This document shows, piece after piece, positions 26,831 to 35,905 of a DNA stretch of 64,000 bases. The notes beneath the pieces were generated by a model. The model saw only the letters and a list, made by a program, of their open reading frames with translations, made no database searches and was not told the origin of the DNA. Position 1 is the stretch's first letter. Every line of letters begins with the position of its first letter. The translations under genes and the position numbers were made by a program. Origin of the DNA: Rhodococcus sp. KRD197 (GTDB lineage Bacteria > Actinomycetota > Actinomycetes > Mycobacteriales > Mycobacteriaceae); the NCBI RefSeq assembly GCF_017168235.1, contig NZ_JABFAO010000015.1, positions 62,001-126,000 of the forward strand, given 5' to 3'.

Positions 26831-27325
26831 GTGTCCGCTGCGCCCACCCCTGCCATCGCAGCATTGATCCGCGCAGCAGTCCCCCATCACGTACACACCT
26901 ACGAGCACGATCCGCGGGCCCAGTCCTACGGAACAGAGGCGTCCGAGCTGCTCTCGGATCGGTTGAAGCTCTCCCCCGACCAAATCTTCAAAACGCTCGT
27001 GGTGCGGCGGTCCGACGGCACCCTGGCGGTCGCTGTGCTCCCGGTCACGCGGTCGCTTTCGCTCAAGCGGGCGGCGACAGCGCTCGCGACACGCAAGCTC
27101 GTCATGGCCGAACGAGTCGAAGCCGAGCGGTCGACGGGGTACGTCTTCGGCGGGATCTCACCGCTCGGTCAGAAGCGGGCGTTGCCCACCGTCGTCGACG
27201 ACTCCGCCCTTCGGTGGAGCCGCGTGCTGTGCAGCGGTGGCCGACGTGGGCTCGAGGTGGAACTCGATCCCCGCGAACTGGTACGTCTGACTCGCGCGGT
27301 GACTGCTCCCGTGGCGGCGCACTGA
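26831..27325 (+). CDS. YbaK/EbsC-type Cys-tRNA(Pro) deacylase
   Basis: About 164 residues of the YbaK fold. It shows [20 protein letters not shown], the catalytic-region Lys of [22 protein letters not shown] and [21 protein letters not shown] (split by description), all typical of the trans-editing deacylases that clear Cys-tRNA(Pro). The start may be GTG 26822 or 26831; no good Shine-Dalgarno. It ends 23 bp before aroA on the same strand and diverges from sigH. Confidence 0.9.
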   Translation: MSAAPTPAIAALIRAAVPHHVHTYEHDPRAQSYGTEASELLSDRLKLSPDQIFKTLVVRRSDGTLAVAVLPVTRSLSLKRAATALATRKLVMAERVEAERSTGYVFGGISPLGQKRALPTVVDDSALRWSRVLCSGGRRGLEVELDPRELVRLTRAVTAPVAAH

Positions 27326-27348
27326 GCACGATGCGCAAAGATGGACGG

Positions 27349-28650
27349 GTGACTACCTGGACCGCGCCGTCGACCTCCGCACCCGTCCACGCGACGGTCG
27401 CCCTCCCCGGGTCGAAATCCATCACCAATCGCGCTCTGATCATTTCGGCTCTGGCGAGTGGCGAATCGACCATCTCCGGCGCACTTCGCAGCCGCGACAC
27501 CGACCTGATGATTTCGGCTCTTCGGCAGATCGGTGTGCGCATCGATATCGACTCGGTCGATCCGACGATGCTGAAGGTGACCAGCGCCCCATTGCACGGC
27601 GGCTCCATCGACTGCGGGCTGGCCGGAACGGTCATGAGATTCGTTCCCCCGTTGGCCACCCTGGCGGCGGGCACGGTCTCTTTCGACGGGGACGAACAGG
27701 CCCGAACCCGCCCCCTGGACACGATCCTCGGTGCACTGCGATCACTCGGTGCACAGGTCTCCGGAGACGCCCTCCCGTTCACGGTTACCGGCGCAGGCCG
27801 GCTCAGAGGTGGGGAAGTCGACATCGACGCCTCGGGATCCTCGCAGTTCGTATCGGGTCTGATGTTGTCGGCGGCCGCCTTCGACGACGGCATCACCGTC
27901 CACCACATCGGCAAACCGGTCCCGTCGATGCCGCACATAGAGATGACCGTCGAGATGTTGCGACGCGCCGGTGTTCGGGTCGAGACTCCAGGAGACAGCG
28001 GTGACGCAGATACCTGGCGCGTCCGGCCCGGCCAGGTGAATGCCGTGAACTGGGCCATCGAACCGGACCTGTCCAACGCCACACCGTTTCTCGCAGCAGC
28101 TGCTGTGACGCGCGGCGAGGTCCGTGTTCCCAACTGGCCTTCTTCGACGACCCAGCCGGGCGACGCGATCCGCGACATCCTCGGGTCGATGGGCGCCGAT
28201 GTCACCGTGCGCGACGGCACCCTCCTCGTCCGAGGTCCCGGCTCTCTGCACGGCATCGACATCGATCTTCACGAGGTCGGCGAATTGACCCCGACAGTTA
28301 CCGCGCTCGCCGCGCTGGCCGATGGGCCGTCCCATCTCCGAGGCATCGCACACCTTCGCGGACACGAGACCGACCGACTCGCCGCGCTCGCAACCGAGAT
28401 CAACAGACTGGGCGGGTCGGCGACGGAGACGGAGGACGGCTTGCGCATCGAGCCGGCACCGCTGCACGGTGGGCTGTGGCACGCTTACGCCGATCATCGG
28501 ATGGCGACGGCCGGCGCCATCCTCGGACTGGTCGTTCCCGGCGTGGAGGTCGACGACATCGGCACGACGTCGAAGACGCTGCCCGGATTCGAGTCGATGT
28601 GGGCGGACATGCTCGCGGGTACGCCTGCGCGGGAAGGGATGTCGTCCTGA
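27349..28650 (+). CDS. aroA: 3-phosphoshikimate 1-carboxyvinyltransferase (EPSP synthase)
   Basis: 433 residues. [18 protein letters not shown] binds phosphoenolpyruvate and shikimate-3-phosphate at the start, then [30 protein letters not shown] and the C-terminal [14 protein letters not shown] and [11 protein letters not shown] motifs, so all signature regions are intact. It makes EPSP, the sixth step of aromatic amino acid synthesis. GTG 27349 matches the orthologue N-terminus (TTWTAPS). The stop overlaps the rsgA start region. Confidence 0.96.
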   Translation: MTTWTAPSTSAPVHATVALPGSKSITNRALIISALASGESTISGALRSRDTDLMISALRQIGVRIDIDSVDPTMLKVTSAPLHGGSIDCGLAGTVMRFVPPLATLAAGTVSFDGDEQARTRPLDTILGALRSLGAQVSGDALPFTVTGAGRLRGGEVDIDASGSSQFVSGLMLSAAAFDDGITVHHIGKPVPSMPHIEMTVEMLRRAGVRVETPGDSGDADTWRVRPGQVNAVNWAIEPDLSNATPFLAAAAVTRGEVRVPNWPSSTTQPGDAIRDILGSMGADVTVRDGTLLVRGPGSLHGIDIDLHEVGELTPTVTALAALADGPSHLRGIAHLRGHETDRLAALATEINRLGGSATETEDGLRIEPAPLHGGLWHAYADHRMATAGAILGLVVPGVEVDDIGTTSKTLPGFESMWADMLAGTPAREGMSS

Positions 28651-29636
28651 TCAATCGCCGCTACGACGAATCGGACGTGCGGGTACGTCCGGGGAAAAGC
28701 ACGCGTCCGCGCACGAAGACGCGGCCGGAACACGCCGACGCGGAATCGGCAATGGTGGTTTCGGTCGATCGGGGACGCTGGGGTTGCGTCCTCGGTGGTG
28801 ACCCGAGCCGCGGTATCGTCGCGATGCGGGCTCGGGAACTGGGGCGCACTCCCATCGTCGTCGGGGACGACGTCGACATCGTTGGCGATTTGTCCGGCAA
28901 AGTCGACACCCTCGCGCGCATCGTAAGGGTGGCAGAGCGCCGCACCGTACTGCGGCGCACGGCCGACGACACCGATCCCTACGAACGGGTCGTCGTTGCC
29001 AACGCCGAGCAGTTGTTGGTGGTCGCCGCGCTGGCAGACCCACCGCCGCGCACCGGGTTCGTCGAACGCGCCCTGGTCGCCGCGTACGTAGGCGGGCTCG
29101 AGCCCATCCTGTGCCTGACGAAGAGCGACCTGGCCGACCCTGCCGAGTTCACCGCCGCCTTCGCCGATCTCGATGTGCCCGTGATCCTCGCCGGGCAGAG
29201 CGAGGATCTGACCGAACTGACAGCCACTCTGAACAACAAGCTCACCGCGCTGATCGGCCACTCGGGCGTCGGAAAGTCGACGTTGGTAAACAGGCTGGTC
29301 CCCGACGCTCACAGGGCGACAGGGGTCGTCTCAGGCGTCGGCAAAGGTCGACACACCTCGACGCAGTCGGTGGCGTTGCCGCTGCCGGGCGGCGGATGGG
29401 TGGTCGATACACCGGGGATCCGCTCGTTCGGGCTTGCCCACATCTCGCCGGAAAACGTTGTCGCTGCGTTCTCGGACCTCGCCGAGGCGATCTCGAACTG
29501 TCCGCGTGGTTGCACGCATCTCGGACCACCTGCAGATCCGGAATGCGCTCTCGACGGGCTGACGGGAGACGCAGCTCGCCGCGTCAGCGCAGTACGACTG
29601 CTGCTCGAAGCCGTACGCACGAACGACGCCTGGTAG
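28647..29636 (+). CDS. rsgA: RsgA, circularly permuted ribosome-assembly GTPase
   Basis: About 329 residues. An OB-fold start ([20 protein letters not shown]) is followed by the permuted GTPase (LTKSDLAD G4, then [13 protein letters not shown]1, and DTPGIR G3) and a C-terminal zinc motif ([16 protein letters not shown]). It matures the 30S subunit. No ATG, GTG or TTG exists at the expected start: CTG 28647 (CTGA with the aroA stop) has GGAAGGGA 7 nt upstream and is used here; GTG 28599 and a truncating GTG downstream are alternatives. Confidence 0.93.
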   Translation: MINRRYDESDVRVRPGKSTRPRTKTRPEHADAESAMVVSVDRGRWGCVLGGDPSRGIVAMRARELGRTPIVVGDDVDIVGDLSGKVDTLARIVRVAERRTVLRRTADDTDPYERVVVANAEQLLVVAALADPPPRTGFVERALVAAYVGGLEPILCLTKSDLADPAEFTAAFADLDVPVILAGQSEDLTELTATLNNKLTALIGHSGVGKSTLVNRLVPDAHRATGVVSGVGKGRHTSTQSVALPLPGGGWVVDTPGIRSFGLAHISPENVVAAFSDLAEAISNCPRGCTHLGPPADPECALDGLTGDAARRVSAVRLLLEAVRTNDAW

Positions 29637-29658
29637 TCGTCGCTACCAGGCGTCGTTC
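29621..29658. terminator. Perfect 16-bp inverted repeat between rsgA and the desaturase gene
   Basis: GAACGACGCCTGGTAG pairs perfectly with its complement across the loop TCGTCG. The left arm encodes the last residues and stop codon of RsgA. It sits in the 44-bp gap between convergent genes and probably acts as a terminator for both, although U-runs are poor. Confidence 0.65.
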
Positions 29659-29680
29659 ATCTTGCTGTACGGCTCTATTG

Positions 29681-30934
29681 CTATGCGGCTCTCTTTGCGA
29701 TGAGTCCGCGTAGGCCCTTCTTCTTCTTCGATTCCGCGATGGCAGTACGAAGGCCGCGGCGTTTTCCGGTCTCGGGATCGACGGTCAGGAATCCGGCTGT
29801 GCCGCCCGCGAACTTACGTTCGGACGCCGTTTCAGGGGCGTCGTCGGCCGTGGCTCGTAGGTACTTGTTGGGCAGCGAAAGCTTGGCTATGGTCCGCCAC
29901 GACAGTAGGTACTGCTTTCCGATCGACCCGGTCGTGTACGGCAGGTCGTACTTCTCGGCAAGTTCGAGCACACGCACCTTGATCTCCCGCAAGCGATTGC
30001 TGGGAAGATCGGGGAAGAGATGATGTTCGATCTGGTAGCAGAGATTGCCGCTCATGAACTCCATGACCGGCCCAGCCTCGAAATTCGCACTGCCGAGCAT
30101 CTGTCGCAGATACCACTGGCCCTGAGTCTCGCCCTCCATGTCGGCCTTGGTGAACTTCTCTGCGCCGTCCGGGAAGTGGCCGCAGAAGATCACGGTGTTC
30201 GTCCAGACGTTGCGGATCATGTTGGCCACGATGTTGGCGGTGAGGGTGCTCTTCCACGCGGGTCCGGTCAGCGCCGGGTACATCACGTAGTCCTTGGCGA
30301 TCTGCTTGCCGATCTTCTCGAGCACCTCGCGACGCTTGCGTTCGAATTCCTCGCGCGGGATCCGCCCCTTGGCTACCTTGCCGAGTTCCAAATGCTGTGC
30401 AGCGACGCCGTATTCGAAGAACAGCTGCAACAGCAGGTTGTACACGGGGTTGCCCAGATTGAACGGCTTCCAGCGCTGATCGCGGGTGACGCGCAGCAGT
30501 CCGTAGCCCACATCGTCGTCCATCCCGAGCACGTTGGTGTACTTGTGGTGGATGTAGTTGTGGGTCTGCTTCCAGTGTGCCGACGGGCCCGTGTTGTCCC
30601 ACTCCCACGACGTGGAATGCACCTCGGGGTCGTTCATCCAGTCCCACTGCCCGTGCATCACGTTGTGCCCGAGTTCCATGTTCTCGATGATTTTCGCCGC
30701 ACCGAGCATGCCGGTGCCGAGCAGCCAAGCCGGGCGTCTACGGCTGGCGAAGAGAACGGCGCGACCGCCGATCTCGAGCGAGCGCTGCAGACGGATGGTG
30801 TTGCGGATGTACCTGGCATCGCGCTCGCCGCGCGAGGACTCGATGTCGCGGCGGATGGCATCGAGCTCGACGCCGAGCGCTTCGACGTCGGCGTCGGTGA
30901 GATGCGCGTATTCTTTGATGTCCGAAATCGCCAT
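29681..30934 (-). CDS. DesA3-type membrane acyl-CoA/acyl desaturase, copy 1
   Basis: 417 residues. Three His boxes bind the diiron site: GHNVMHGQWDW, HNYIHHKYTN and CYQIEHHLFPDLP. The family (Rv3229c DesA3) makes oleic-type delta-9 unsaturation of stearoyl-CoA in the membrane with an Rv3230c-type reductase. ATG 30934 has GGGAGGG upstream. It is close in sequence and length to the next gene, so the pair arose by tandem duplication. A 20-bp inverted repeat lies about 76 bp before the start. Confidence 0.93.
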   Translation of the reverse strand: MAISDIKEYAHLTDADVEALGVELDAIRRDIESSRGERDARYIRNTIRLQRSLEIGGRAVLFASRRRPAWLLGTGMLGAAKIIENMELGHNVMHGQWDWMNDPEVHSTSWEWDNTGPSAHWKQTHNYIHHKYTNVLGMDDDVGYGLLRVTRDQRWKPFNLGNPVYNLLLQLFFEYGVAAQHLELGKVAKGRIPREEFERKRREVLEKIGKQIAKDYVMYPALTGPAWKSTLTANIVANMIRNVWTNTVIFCGHFPDGAEKFTKADMEGETQGQWYLRQMLGSANFEAGPVMEFMSGNLCYQIEHHLFPDLPSNRLREIKVRVLELAEKYDLPYTTGSIGKQYLLSWRTIAKLSLPNKYLRATADDAPETASERKFAGGTAGFLTVDPETGKRRGLRTAIAESKKKKGLRGLIAKRAA

Positions 30935-31000
30935 GGGTTGAAGCCCTCCCGGCAGTCGTCGGTGATGCACTTGGTGCACGTTCGTCCACCACCGTACCGC

Positions 31001-31020
31001 AACCTACGGTTGCGTAGGTT
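31001..31020. promoter_or_regulatory. Inverted repeat before desaturase copy 1 (operator candidate)
   Basis: AACCTACG-GTTG-CGTAGGTT is a perfect 8-bp inverted repeat with a 4-bp centre, 76 bp before the desaturase start and touching the stop of copy 2. Nearly the same element (AACCTACGGTAGCGTA) occurs 74 bp before the reductase gene. The shared distance and motif point to one regulator. Confidence 0.6.
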
Positions 31021-32341
31021 ACGACTGCGTAGGTGTGACTGACCTCACCCTATTGCGCTGAGCTTGCCGCATCAACTTGGCCTGCCGCTTGGCTTCCTTC
31101 TTCGCATTCCGAAGCGAGACCCGCGCCTCTGCGATCGCCGACCGCAATCCCCGTCGCTTACCCGTCAACGGGTCGATCCGTAGCGCATGCACGGTGGAGG
31201 CTTCACCCGAGCGGAAACGGCGTTCCGAACTGGTCTCGGGAGCGTTGTCCGATGTCGCGCGCAGCCATTGATCGGGTAGCGAGAGTTTGTGAATGGTGCG
31301 CAGCGCCAGCAGGTACTGCTTGCCTAGCGACCCCGTCGTGTAGGGGAGGTCGTACTTCTCACACAACGCATGCACGCGCTCCGATATCTCCTGATAGCGG
31401 TTGCTGGGCAGGTCCGGGAACATGTGGTGCTCGATCTGATAGCACAGGTTTCCACTCATGAAGGCCATGACCTTGCCGGCATCGAAGTTCGCGCTACCGA
31501 GCATTTGCCGCAGGTACCACTCGGCCCGCGTCTCCTTCTCGAACTGGCCCATCGTGAACTTCTCGGCGCCATCCGGGAAGTGGCCACAGAAGATCACGGC
31601 GTACGCCCACAGATTCCGGACGAGGTTCGCAGTAGCGTTCGCCGTCATCGTGCTCTTCCACGCCGGCCCGCTCAAAGCCGGGAACAACACGAAGTCCTTG
31701 CCCACCTGCCGCGCAATCTTTCGCCCAAAAGCGAGGTGCGCCGGGGACTTCCAGATCCGCTTCTTGTCTCCACCGTCGAGTCGCTTCTGCGCATCGAGAT
31801 CGTGTAGCGCGATGCCCCACTCGAATGTCGTAGCGAGCACCACGTTGGCGAGCGGCTGCAGCAGGTTGATCGGTTTCCACGGCTCGTCGCGGGTCATCCT
31901 CAGGATGCCGAAGCCGATGTCGTGGTCCATACCGACGATGTTGGTGTACGTGTGATGCGAGTAGTTGTGCGCGCGCTTCCACTGCTCGGACGGACCGGTC
32001 TGGTCCCATTCCCAAGACACGGAGTGGATCTCGGGATCGTTCATCCAGTCCCACTGACCGTGCATGACGTTGTGCCCGAGTTCCATGTTCTCGATGATCT
32101 TGGACACACTCAACATTGCCGTGCCGATCAACCACGCCGGGCGATACTTGCTGCCCAGCAACACCGCTCGTCCCCCGAGCTCCAAGCTCCGCTGGAGCCG
32201 GATGGTACGGCGAATATATGCGGCATCCTTCTCGCCGCGTGAATCCTCTATGTCGCGGCGTACCGCGTCGAGTTCGCGTCCGAAGGATTCCAGGTCTTCT
32301 TCGGTGAGGTGTGCGAACTCCTTGATGTCCGTGATGGCCAT
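31019..32341 (-). CDS. DesA3-type membrane acyl desaturase, copy 2
   Basis: 440 residues. The same three His boxes occur (GHNVMHGQWDW, HNYSHHTYTN, CYQIEHHMFPDLP). It differs from copy 1 by an insert near the middle and a Lys/Arg-rich C-terminal extension of about 20 residues (RNAKKEAKRQAKLMRQ). GGAGG lies 6 nt before the ATG. Downstream of the reductase and probably co-transcribed, as DesA3 with Rv3230c, but with its own palindrome upstream. Which copy is the functional delta-9 enzyme is not decidable from sequence. Confidence 0.93.
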   Translation of the reverse strand: MAITDIKEFAHLTEEDLESFGRELDAVRRDIEDSRGEKDAAYIRRTIRLQRSLELGGRAVLLGSKYRPAWLIGTAMLSVSKIIENMELGHNVMHGQWDWMNDPEIHSVSWEWDQTGPSEQWKRAHNYSHHTYTNIVGMDHDIGFGILRMTRDEPWKPINLLQPLANVVLATTFEWGIALHDLDAQKRLDGGDKKRIWKSPAHLAFGRKIARQVGKDFVLFPALSGPAWKSTMTANATANLVRNLWAYAVIFCGHFPDGAEKFTMGQFEKETRAEWYLRQMLGSANFDAGKVMAFMSGNLCYQIEHHMFPDLPSNRYQEISERVHALCEKYDLPYTTGSLGKQYLLALRTIHKLSLPDQWLRATSDNAPETSSERRFRSGEASTVHALRIDPLTGKRRGLRSAIAEARVSLRNAKKEAKRQAKLMRQAQRNRVRSVTPTQS

Positions 32342-32371
32342 CGTGGTCCTCCAGAATTAAGGGGCGTTTCT

Positions 32372-32386
32372 CGAACGATACGTTCG
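32372..32386. promoter_or_regulatory. Palindrome before desaturase copy 2
   Basis: CGAACG-ATA-CGTTCG, a perfect 6-3-6 inverted repeat 31 bp upstream of the start, typical of a TetR-type operator. A half element AGCGTAACC (32405-32413), shared with the reductase upstream motif, lies near. Confidence 0.55.
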
Positions 32387-32469
32387 CGTTATGACGCCGT
32401 TATCAGCGTAACCGAGTTTGCTGTGAAAGCCGTGTGTGCTCGTTCACCGACGACACCGGACCTACTCCG

Positions 32470-33597
32470 TCAGAGCTCGAGGGTGCAATCACCGGCAGCG
32501 GCGGAGATGCAGGTCTGAACGCGCTCGCCTTCACCGTGTTCCTTGCCGGATCGAAGATCGATCACGTGGCCCGCTGTCAGCGGAACCACACACGTCTGGC
32601 AGATTCCCATGCGGCATCCGAACGGCATTTGGACACCGAGGTTTTCACCGGCTTCGAGCAAAGTGGTGGCACCGTCCACGTTTGCGGAACGATCGGATTT
32701 CGAGAAAGTCACCGTGCCACCTTTGCCGGAAGTGTCGGCGCGGGCGATCTCGAACCGTTCGAGGTGAAGCTTGTCCTCGATGCCCTCGTGCTTCCACGTC
32801 CGCTCGATGTCCTCGAGAAGCGCGGCCGGCCCGCACGCCCAGGTCTGACGAGTCCTCCAGTCCGGATACATCTCGTCGAGAGAGGCCAGCGCGAATTTGC
32901 CATCGGATCTGGTCAGCTGAATGTGCGAGGTGAACTGGGGATGACTCGACGCAAGAGCGCTGAGTTCGTCGCCGAACATCACTTCGTCCTCTGTCGGAGC
33001 GGAATGAATGTGCACCGTGTCCGGCATGTCACCGTGACGGTCCAGGGTACGCAGCATCGACATGATGGGCGTGATTCCGCTACCGGCAGTGACGAACAAA
33101 ATCTTGTTCGGTGGGGGCGTCGGCAGGGCGAAGTTTCCCTTGGGCGCAGCGAGGCGCACGATGGTTCCGTGCGGAACGCCGCCGACGAGGTGGCTGGAAA
33201 GAAAACCCTCTGGCATTGCCTTGACCGTGATCGAGATCAACTTCTCGTCCCAGTTGGGCGGCGAGGTCAACGAGTACGAACGCCAATGCCAGCGGCCGCC
33301 GATGTGAAGGCCGATGCCGATGTACTGGCCGGGCTGGTAATCGAAGTTGAATCCCCATCCGGGCTGGATGACCAGCGTCACCGCTGTCGCAGTCTCCTTC
33401 TTGACTCCCACGACTCGGCCTCGCAGTTCACGGGCCGACCAGAGCGGATTGGCAAGATGGAGGTAGTCATCGGGAAGCAGCGGAGTGGTGATGCGAGTGA
33501 AGGCACCACGAAGCAGGTTGAGCTTGGGCCGCTTCGGCGCGGAAACACCCGCGGCCGGGGCCTCCAACCACTTCTTGAGATCCATCCGGTATTTCAT
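32470..33597 (-). CDS. Ferredoxin/ferredoxin-NAD(P)H reductase fusion (Rv3230c-like)
   Basis: 375 residues. An FNR-type reductase ([16 protein letters not shown](P): [13 protein letters not shown] and [13 protein letters not shown]) is followed by a C-terminal plant-type [2Fe-2S] domain with [11 protein letters not shown] and a distal Cys near the end. In M. tuberculosis the orthologue Rv3230c passes electrons to DesA3. The ATG at 33597 touches GAGGGG; ATG 33585 is also possible. One reductase would here serve two desaturases. Motif AACCTACGGTAGCGTAACC lies 74 bp before the start. Confidence 0.93.
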   Translation of the reverse strand: MKYRMDLKKWLEAPAAGVSAPKRPKLNLLRGAFTRITTPLLPDDYLHLANPLWSARELRGRVVGVKKETATAVTLVIQPGWGFNFDYQPGQYIGIGLHIGGRWHWRSYSLTSPPNWDEKLISITVKAMPEGFLSSHLVGGVPHGTIVRLAAPKGNFALPTPPPNKILFVTAGSGITPIMSMLRTLDRHGDMPDTVHIHSAPTEDEVMFGDELSALASSHPQFTSHIQLTRSDGKFALASLDEMYPDWRTRQTWACGPAALLEDIERTWKHEGIEDKLHLERFEIARADTSGKGGTVTFSKSDRSANVDGATTLLEAGENLGVQMPFGCRMGICQTCVVPLTAGHVIDLRSGKEHGEGERVQTCISAAAGDCTLEL

Positions 33598-33661
33598 CCC
33601 CTCGCTCGATACACTTGTCCGAACTCCTCGCAGGACGCCTCATGTCGAACGCCCCCTGCCA

Positions 33662-33680
33662 GGTTACGCTACCGTAGGTT
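33662..33680. promoter_or_regulatory. Operator-like element before the desaturase reductase
   Basis: On the minus strand AACCTACG-GTAG-CGTAACC, nearly the same as the inverted repeat at 31001-31020. TACG/CGTA arms are exact with the same 4-bp spacing. Distance to the reductase start is 74 bp. Confidence 0.55.
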
Positions 33681-33699
33681 ACCGGGAAGTTGGCTGCAG

Positions 33700-34221
33700 T
33701 CAGAGAAATTCCAGCAGAAACTGTAGTTCCTGCGTCGCATACCAGGCGAGAGTGTGATCTTCAGCGTCTCCCAGCACGAACTCGGCGTCCGCGTCACCCA
33801 TGTCCGCCGCATCGATGATCGATACCGCCTTCTCGACCGCGGGCTCGGCCGCCTCGAGGTCGACGTGCACGGACGCAACCTGATCCATTCGCAAGGGTTC
33901 CTTCAGCCGCACCACGGAGTCGTCCAGGTCCGGCCGCAACGTCGGATCGTCGACATCCGCAGCGATCACGGCCCGACGGAACACAGCATCGCCGCGATCC
34001 TCGCCATCCTCATGATCGTCGAGGGCCGCAGCAACGAGACGCAGCGACGCCCTCGCCGCCTCGTTCATCGCCACCTCAGCCAGTTCTTCATCGTCGCCGG
34101 ACGAATAAGCCTCACGGAGCGTCGGCGTCACCGAGAAGGCAGTGCGACTGACCGGATGGAACTCTCCGTCGGCAACCAAGGTGCGCAGCATGGCAACCGT
34201 TGCCGGGACATAGACCCTCAC
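33700..34221 (-). CDS. DUF6912 family protein (Rv3231c-like)
   Basis: 173 residues starting RVYVPATVAMLRTLVADGEF, a hallmark of the actinobacterial DUF6912 group (Rv3231c by position next to the DesA3-reductase genes). It is acidic, with a long helical middle (DDEELAEVAMNEAARASLRL) and a C-terminal LAWYATQELQFLLEF. No catalytic motif is visible and function is unknown. GTG start with GAGG shortly before it; it follows the WS/DGAT gene by only 7 bp. Confidence 0.85.
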   Translation of the reverse strand: MRVYVPATVAMLRTLVADGEFHPVSRTAFSVTPTLREAYSSGDDEELAEVAMNEAARASLRLVAAALDDHEDGEDRGDAVFRRAVIAADVDDPTLRPDLDDSVVRLKEPLRMDQVASVHVDLEAAEPAVEKAVSIIDAADMGDADAEFVLGDAEDHTLAWYATQELQFLLEFL

Positions 34222-34228
34222 GCGGACC

Positions 34229-35692
34229 TCACACTCTCGATTCGTTGCTGGCGTCGATCAGTTCCTCCAGCGCTTCGAACAGCAATGCCGTGATCACGTC
34301 GACGTCCGGCATCGCACCGCGATCGGCATTGAGACCGAAACACACGAAGCCGTCGTACGAGGTCAGTCCGATACTCAAGGCCTGATTCTCGAACAACGGC
34401 GAAACCGGAAACATCTCCAACATACGGGCACCGCCGACGTACAGCGGAAACTGAGGACCCGGCGCGTTGGTGATGATCAAGTTGAACAGACGCTGCGAGA
34501 GCCGGCTGCCGGCGCGGGCCCCCATCGCGTGCAGACTCGCCGGAGCAAAACCAGAGATCGTCATCAGCGTCTGCGCGGTGACGCCCGGAGACTGCTTTGC
34601 GTGAGCCTCGGTCGCGTGAGCGATGTGCGACAGTCGCACCACGGCGTTGGGCTCGCCGACCGGCAGGTCCACCAGGAAGGATGAGACCTCGCTGCGCAGC
34701 TGCGCATCCGTTGGCTCCCCCTCGTGGTCGCCACTCAGCCGATCTGCGTACTGGTCGTAGCCTGCACCCTCGTCCGAGACGTACACGGACATCGGAACCA
34801 TCGCTCGCACCGTCGATGATGCCGTCACCGGTTCGCCTCGGGAGAGCAGCCAGTTCCGCAGCGCTCCAGTGACCACGGCGAGAACGACGTCGTTGATCGA
34901 GCACCCGAACCGGGTGTGGATCCGCCGATAGTCCGACAATTCTGTCTTCGCAACCGCGAAGCGTCGGTTGCGGGAGATCGGTGCGTTCAACGGACTCGAG
35001 GGCGCAACCTGCGCTGCGGTGCGAACCAGCGAGAACACCTTGCCCGACGCCGCCAGCACGCCACCTGCCACGCCCGCGAGACCGGCTGCGGCACCGCGGA
35101 GGACCTCGACGCTCTCGTTCGGCGACGCAATCAACTCGGTGATCGCGTCGAGGACCAGCGCGGATTCCTTCGGCTCCCGAGCCGGCATCCACAACTCCTC
35201 CGCCATGGCGACCGGGCTCTTGCTCGCGTCGAGAATCACCTGGCCGATTTCGAGAGCCTTCTCCCCGTCCACCAGCGCGGAATGCGACTTGGTGAAGATC
35301 GCAAACCGGTTCTTCGTCAAACCCTCGACCAGATACATCTCCCACAGGGGCCGCGACCGATCGAGGGGCCTCGACGTCAGCCTGGCGACCAGGTCGTGCA
35401 GCTGCTCGTCCGTACCCGGCTTCGGAAGGGCAGATCGACGGATGTGGTAGGTGATATCGAAATCGCTGTCGTCCACCCACACTGGGCGAGCCAGGCCGAA
35501 TGCCACTTCGCGGACTTTCTGCCGGTAGCGCGGCACCAGGACCAACCGCTGCTCGACAAGCGAAAGCAACTTCTCGTAGCTGAAGCCGCTGCGTGGAGTC
35601 CGGAACACAGCGAGCGAACCGAGGTGCATGGGTGTACTGCTCGCCTCGAGATAGTAGAACGACGCGTCCTGCGTTGTCAGCCTGTTCGCCAT
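34229..35692 (-). CDS. WS/DGAT-family acyltransferase with altered active site (Tgs3-like)
   Basis: 487 residues with the N-terminal LTTQDASFYYLE and C-terminal NAPGPQFPLYVGGARML segments of bacterial wax-ester synthase/diacylglycerol acyltransferases. The catalytic motif HHxxxDG is HSALVDG at 137-143: the second His, the general base in this superfamily, is Ser138 (bases 35279-35281). It may be inactive, use a different mechanism, or bind lipids only. Position matches tgs3 (Rv3233c-Rv3234c). The start is uncertain; GTG 35728 lies upstream. Confidence 0.88.
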   Translation of the reverse strand: MANRLTTQDASFYYLEASSTPMHLGSLAVFRTPRSGFSYEKLLSLVEQRLVLVPRYRQKVREVAFGLARPVWVDDSDFDITYHIRRSALPKPGTDEQLHDLVARLTSRPLDRSRPLWEMYLVEGLTKNRFAIFTKSHSALVDGEKALEIGQVILDASKSPVAMAEELWMPAREPKESALVLDAITELIASPNESVEVLRGAAAGLAGVAGGVLAASGKVFSLVRTAAQVAPSSPLNAPISRNRRFAVAKTELSDYRRIHTRFGCSINDVVLAVVTGALRNWLLSRGEPVTASSTVRAMVPMSVYVSDEGAGYDQYADRLSGDHEGEPTDAQLRSEVSSFLVDLPVGEPNAVVRLSHIAHATEAHAKQSPGVTAQTLMTISGFAPASLHAMGARAGSRLSQRLFNLIITNAPGPQFPLYVGGARMLEMFPVSPLFENQALSIGLTSYDGFVCFGLNADRGAMPDVDVITALLFEALEELIDASNESRV

Positions 35693-35905
35693 CGTGTGTA
35701 CCGGTCCCCCGCTCTGGCTAGTCCGCACCGGACATCATTGTTCCCGGGATTCCGGAAAGCGTCCTGCGCTTGTCGAACCTAGACGAACCACGAGGCTACA
35801 GCCATCCGGCCCGAAAGCAGTGGAACCGATGGGCACGCCGATCCGTCTGAATTGAAGACAGGGCCCGATACACGCCAAGAGGTCCTCCGACAACAAAGGA
35901 GCGCC

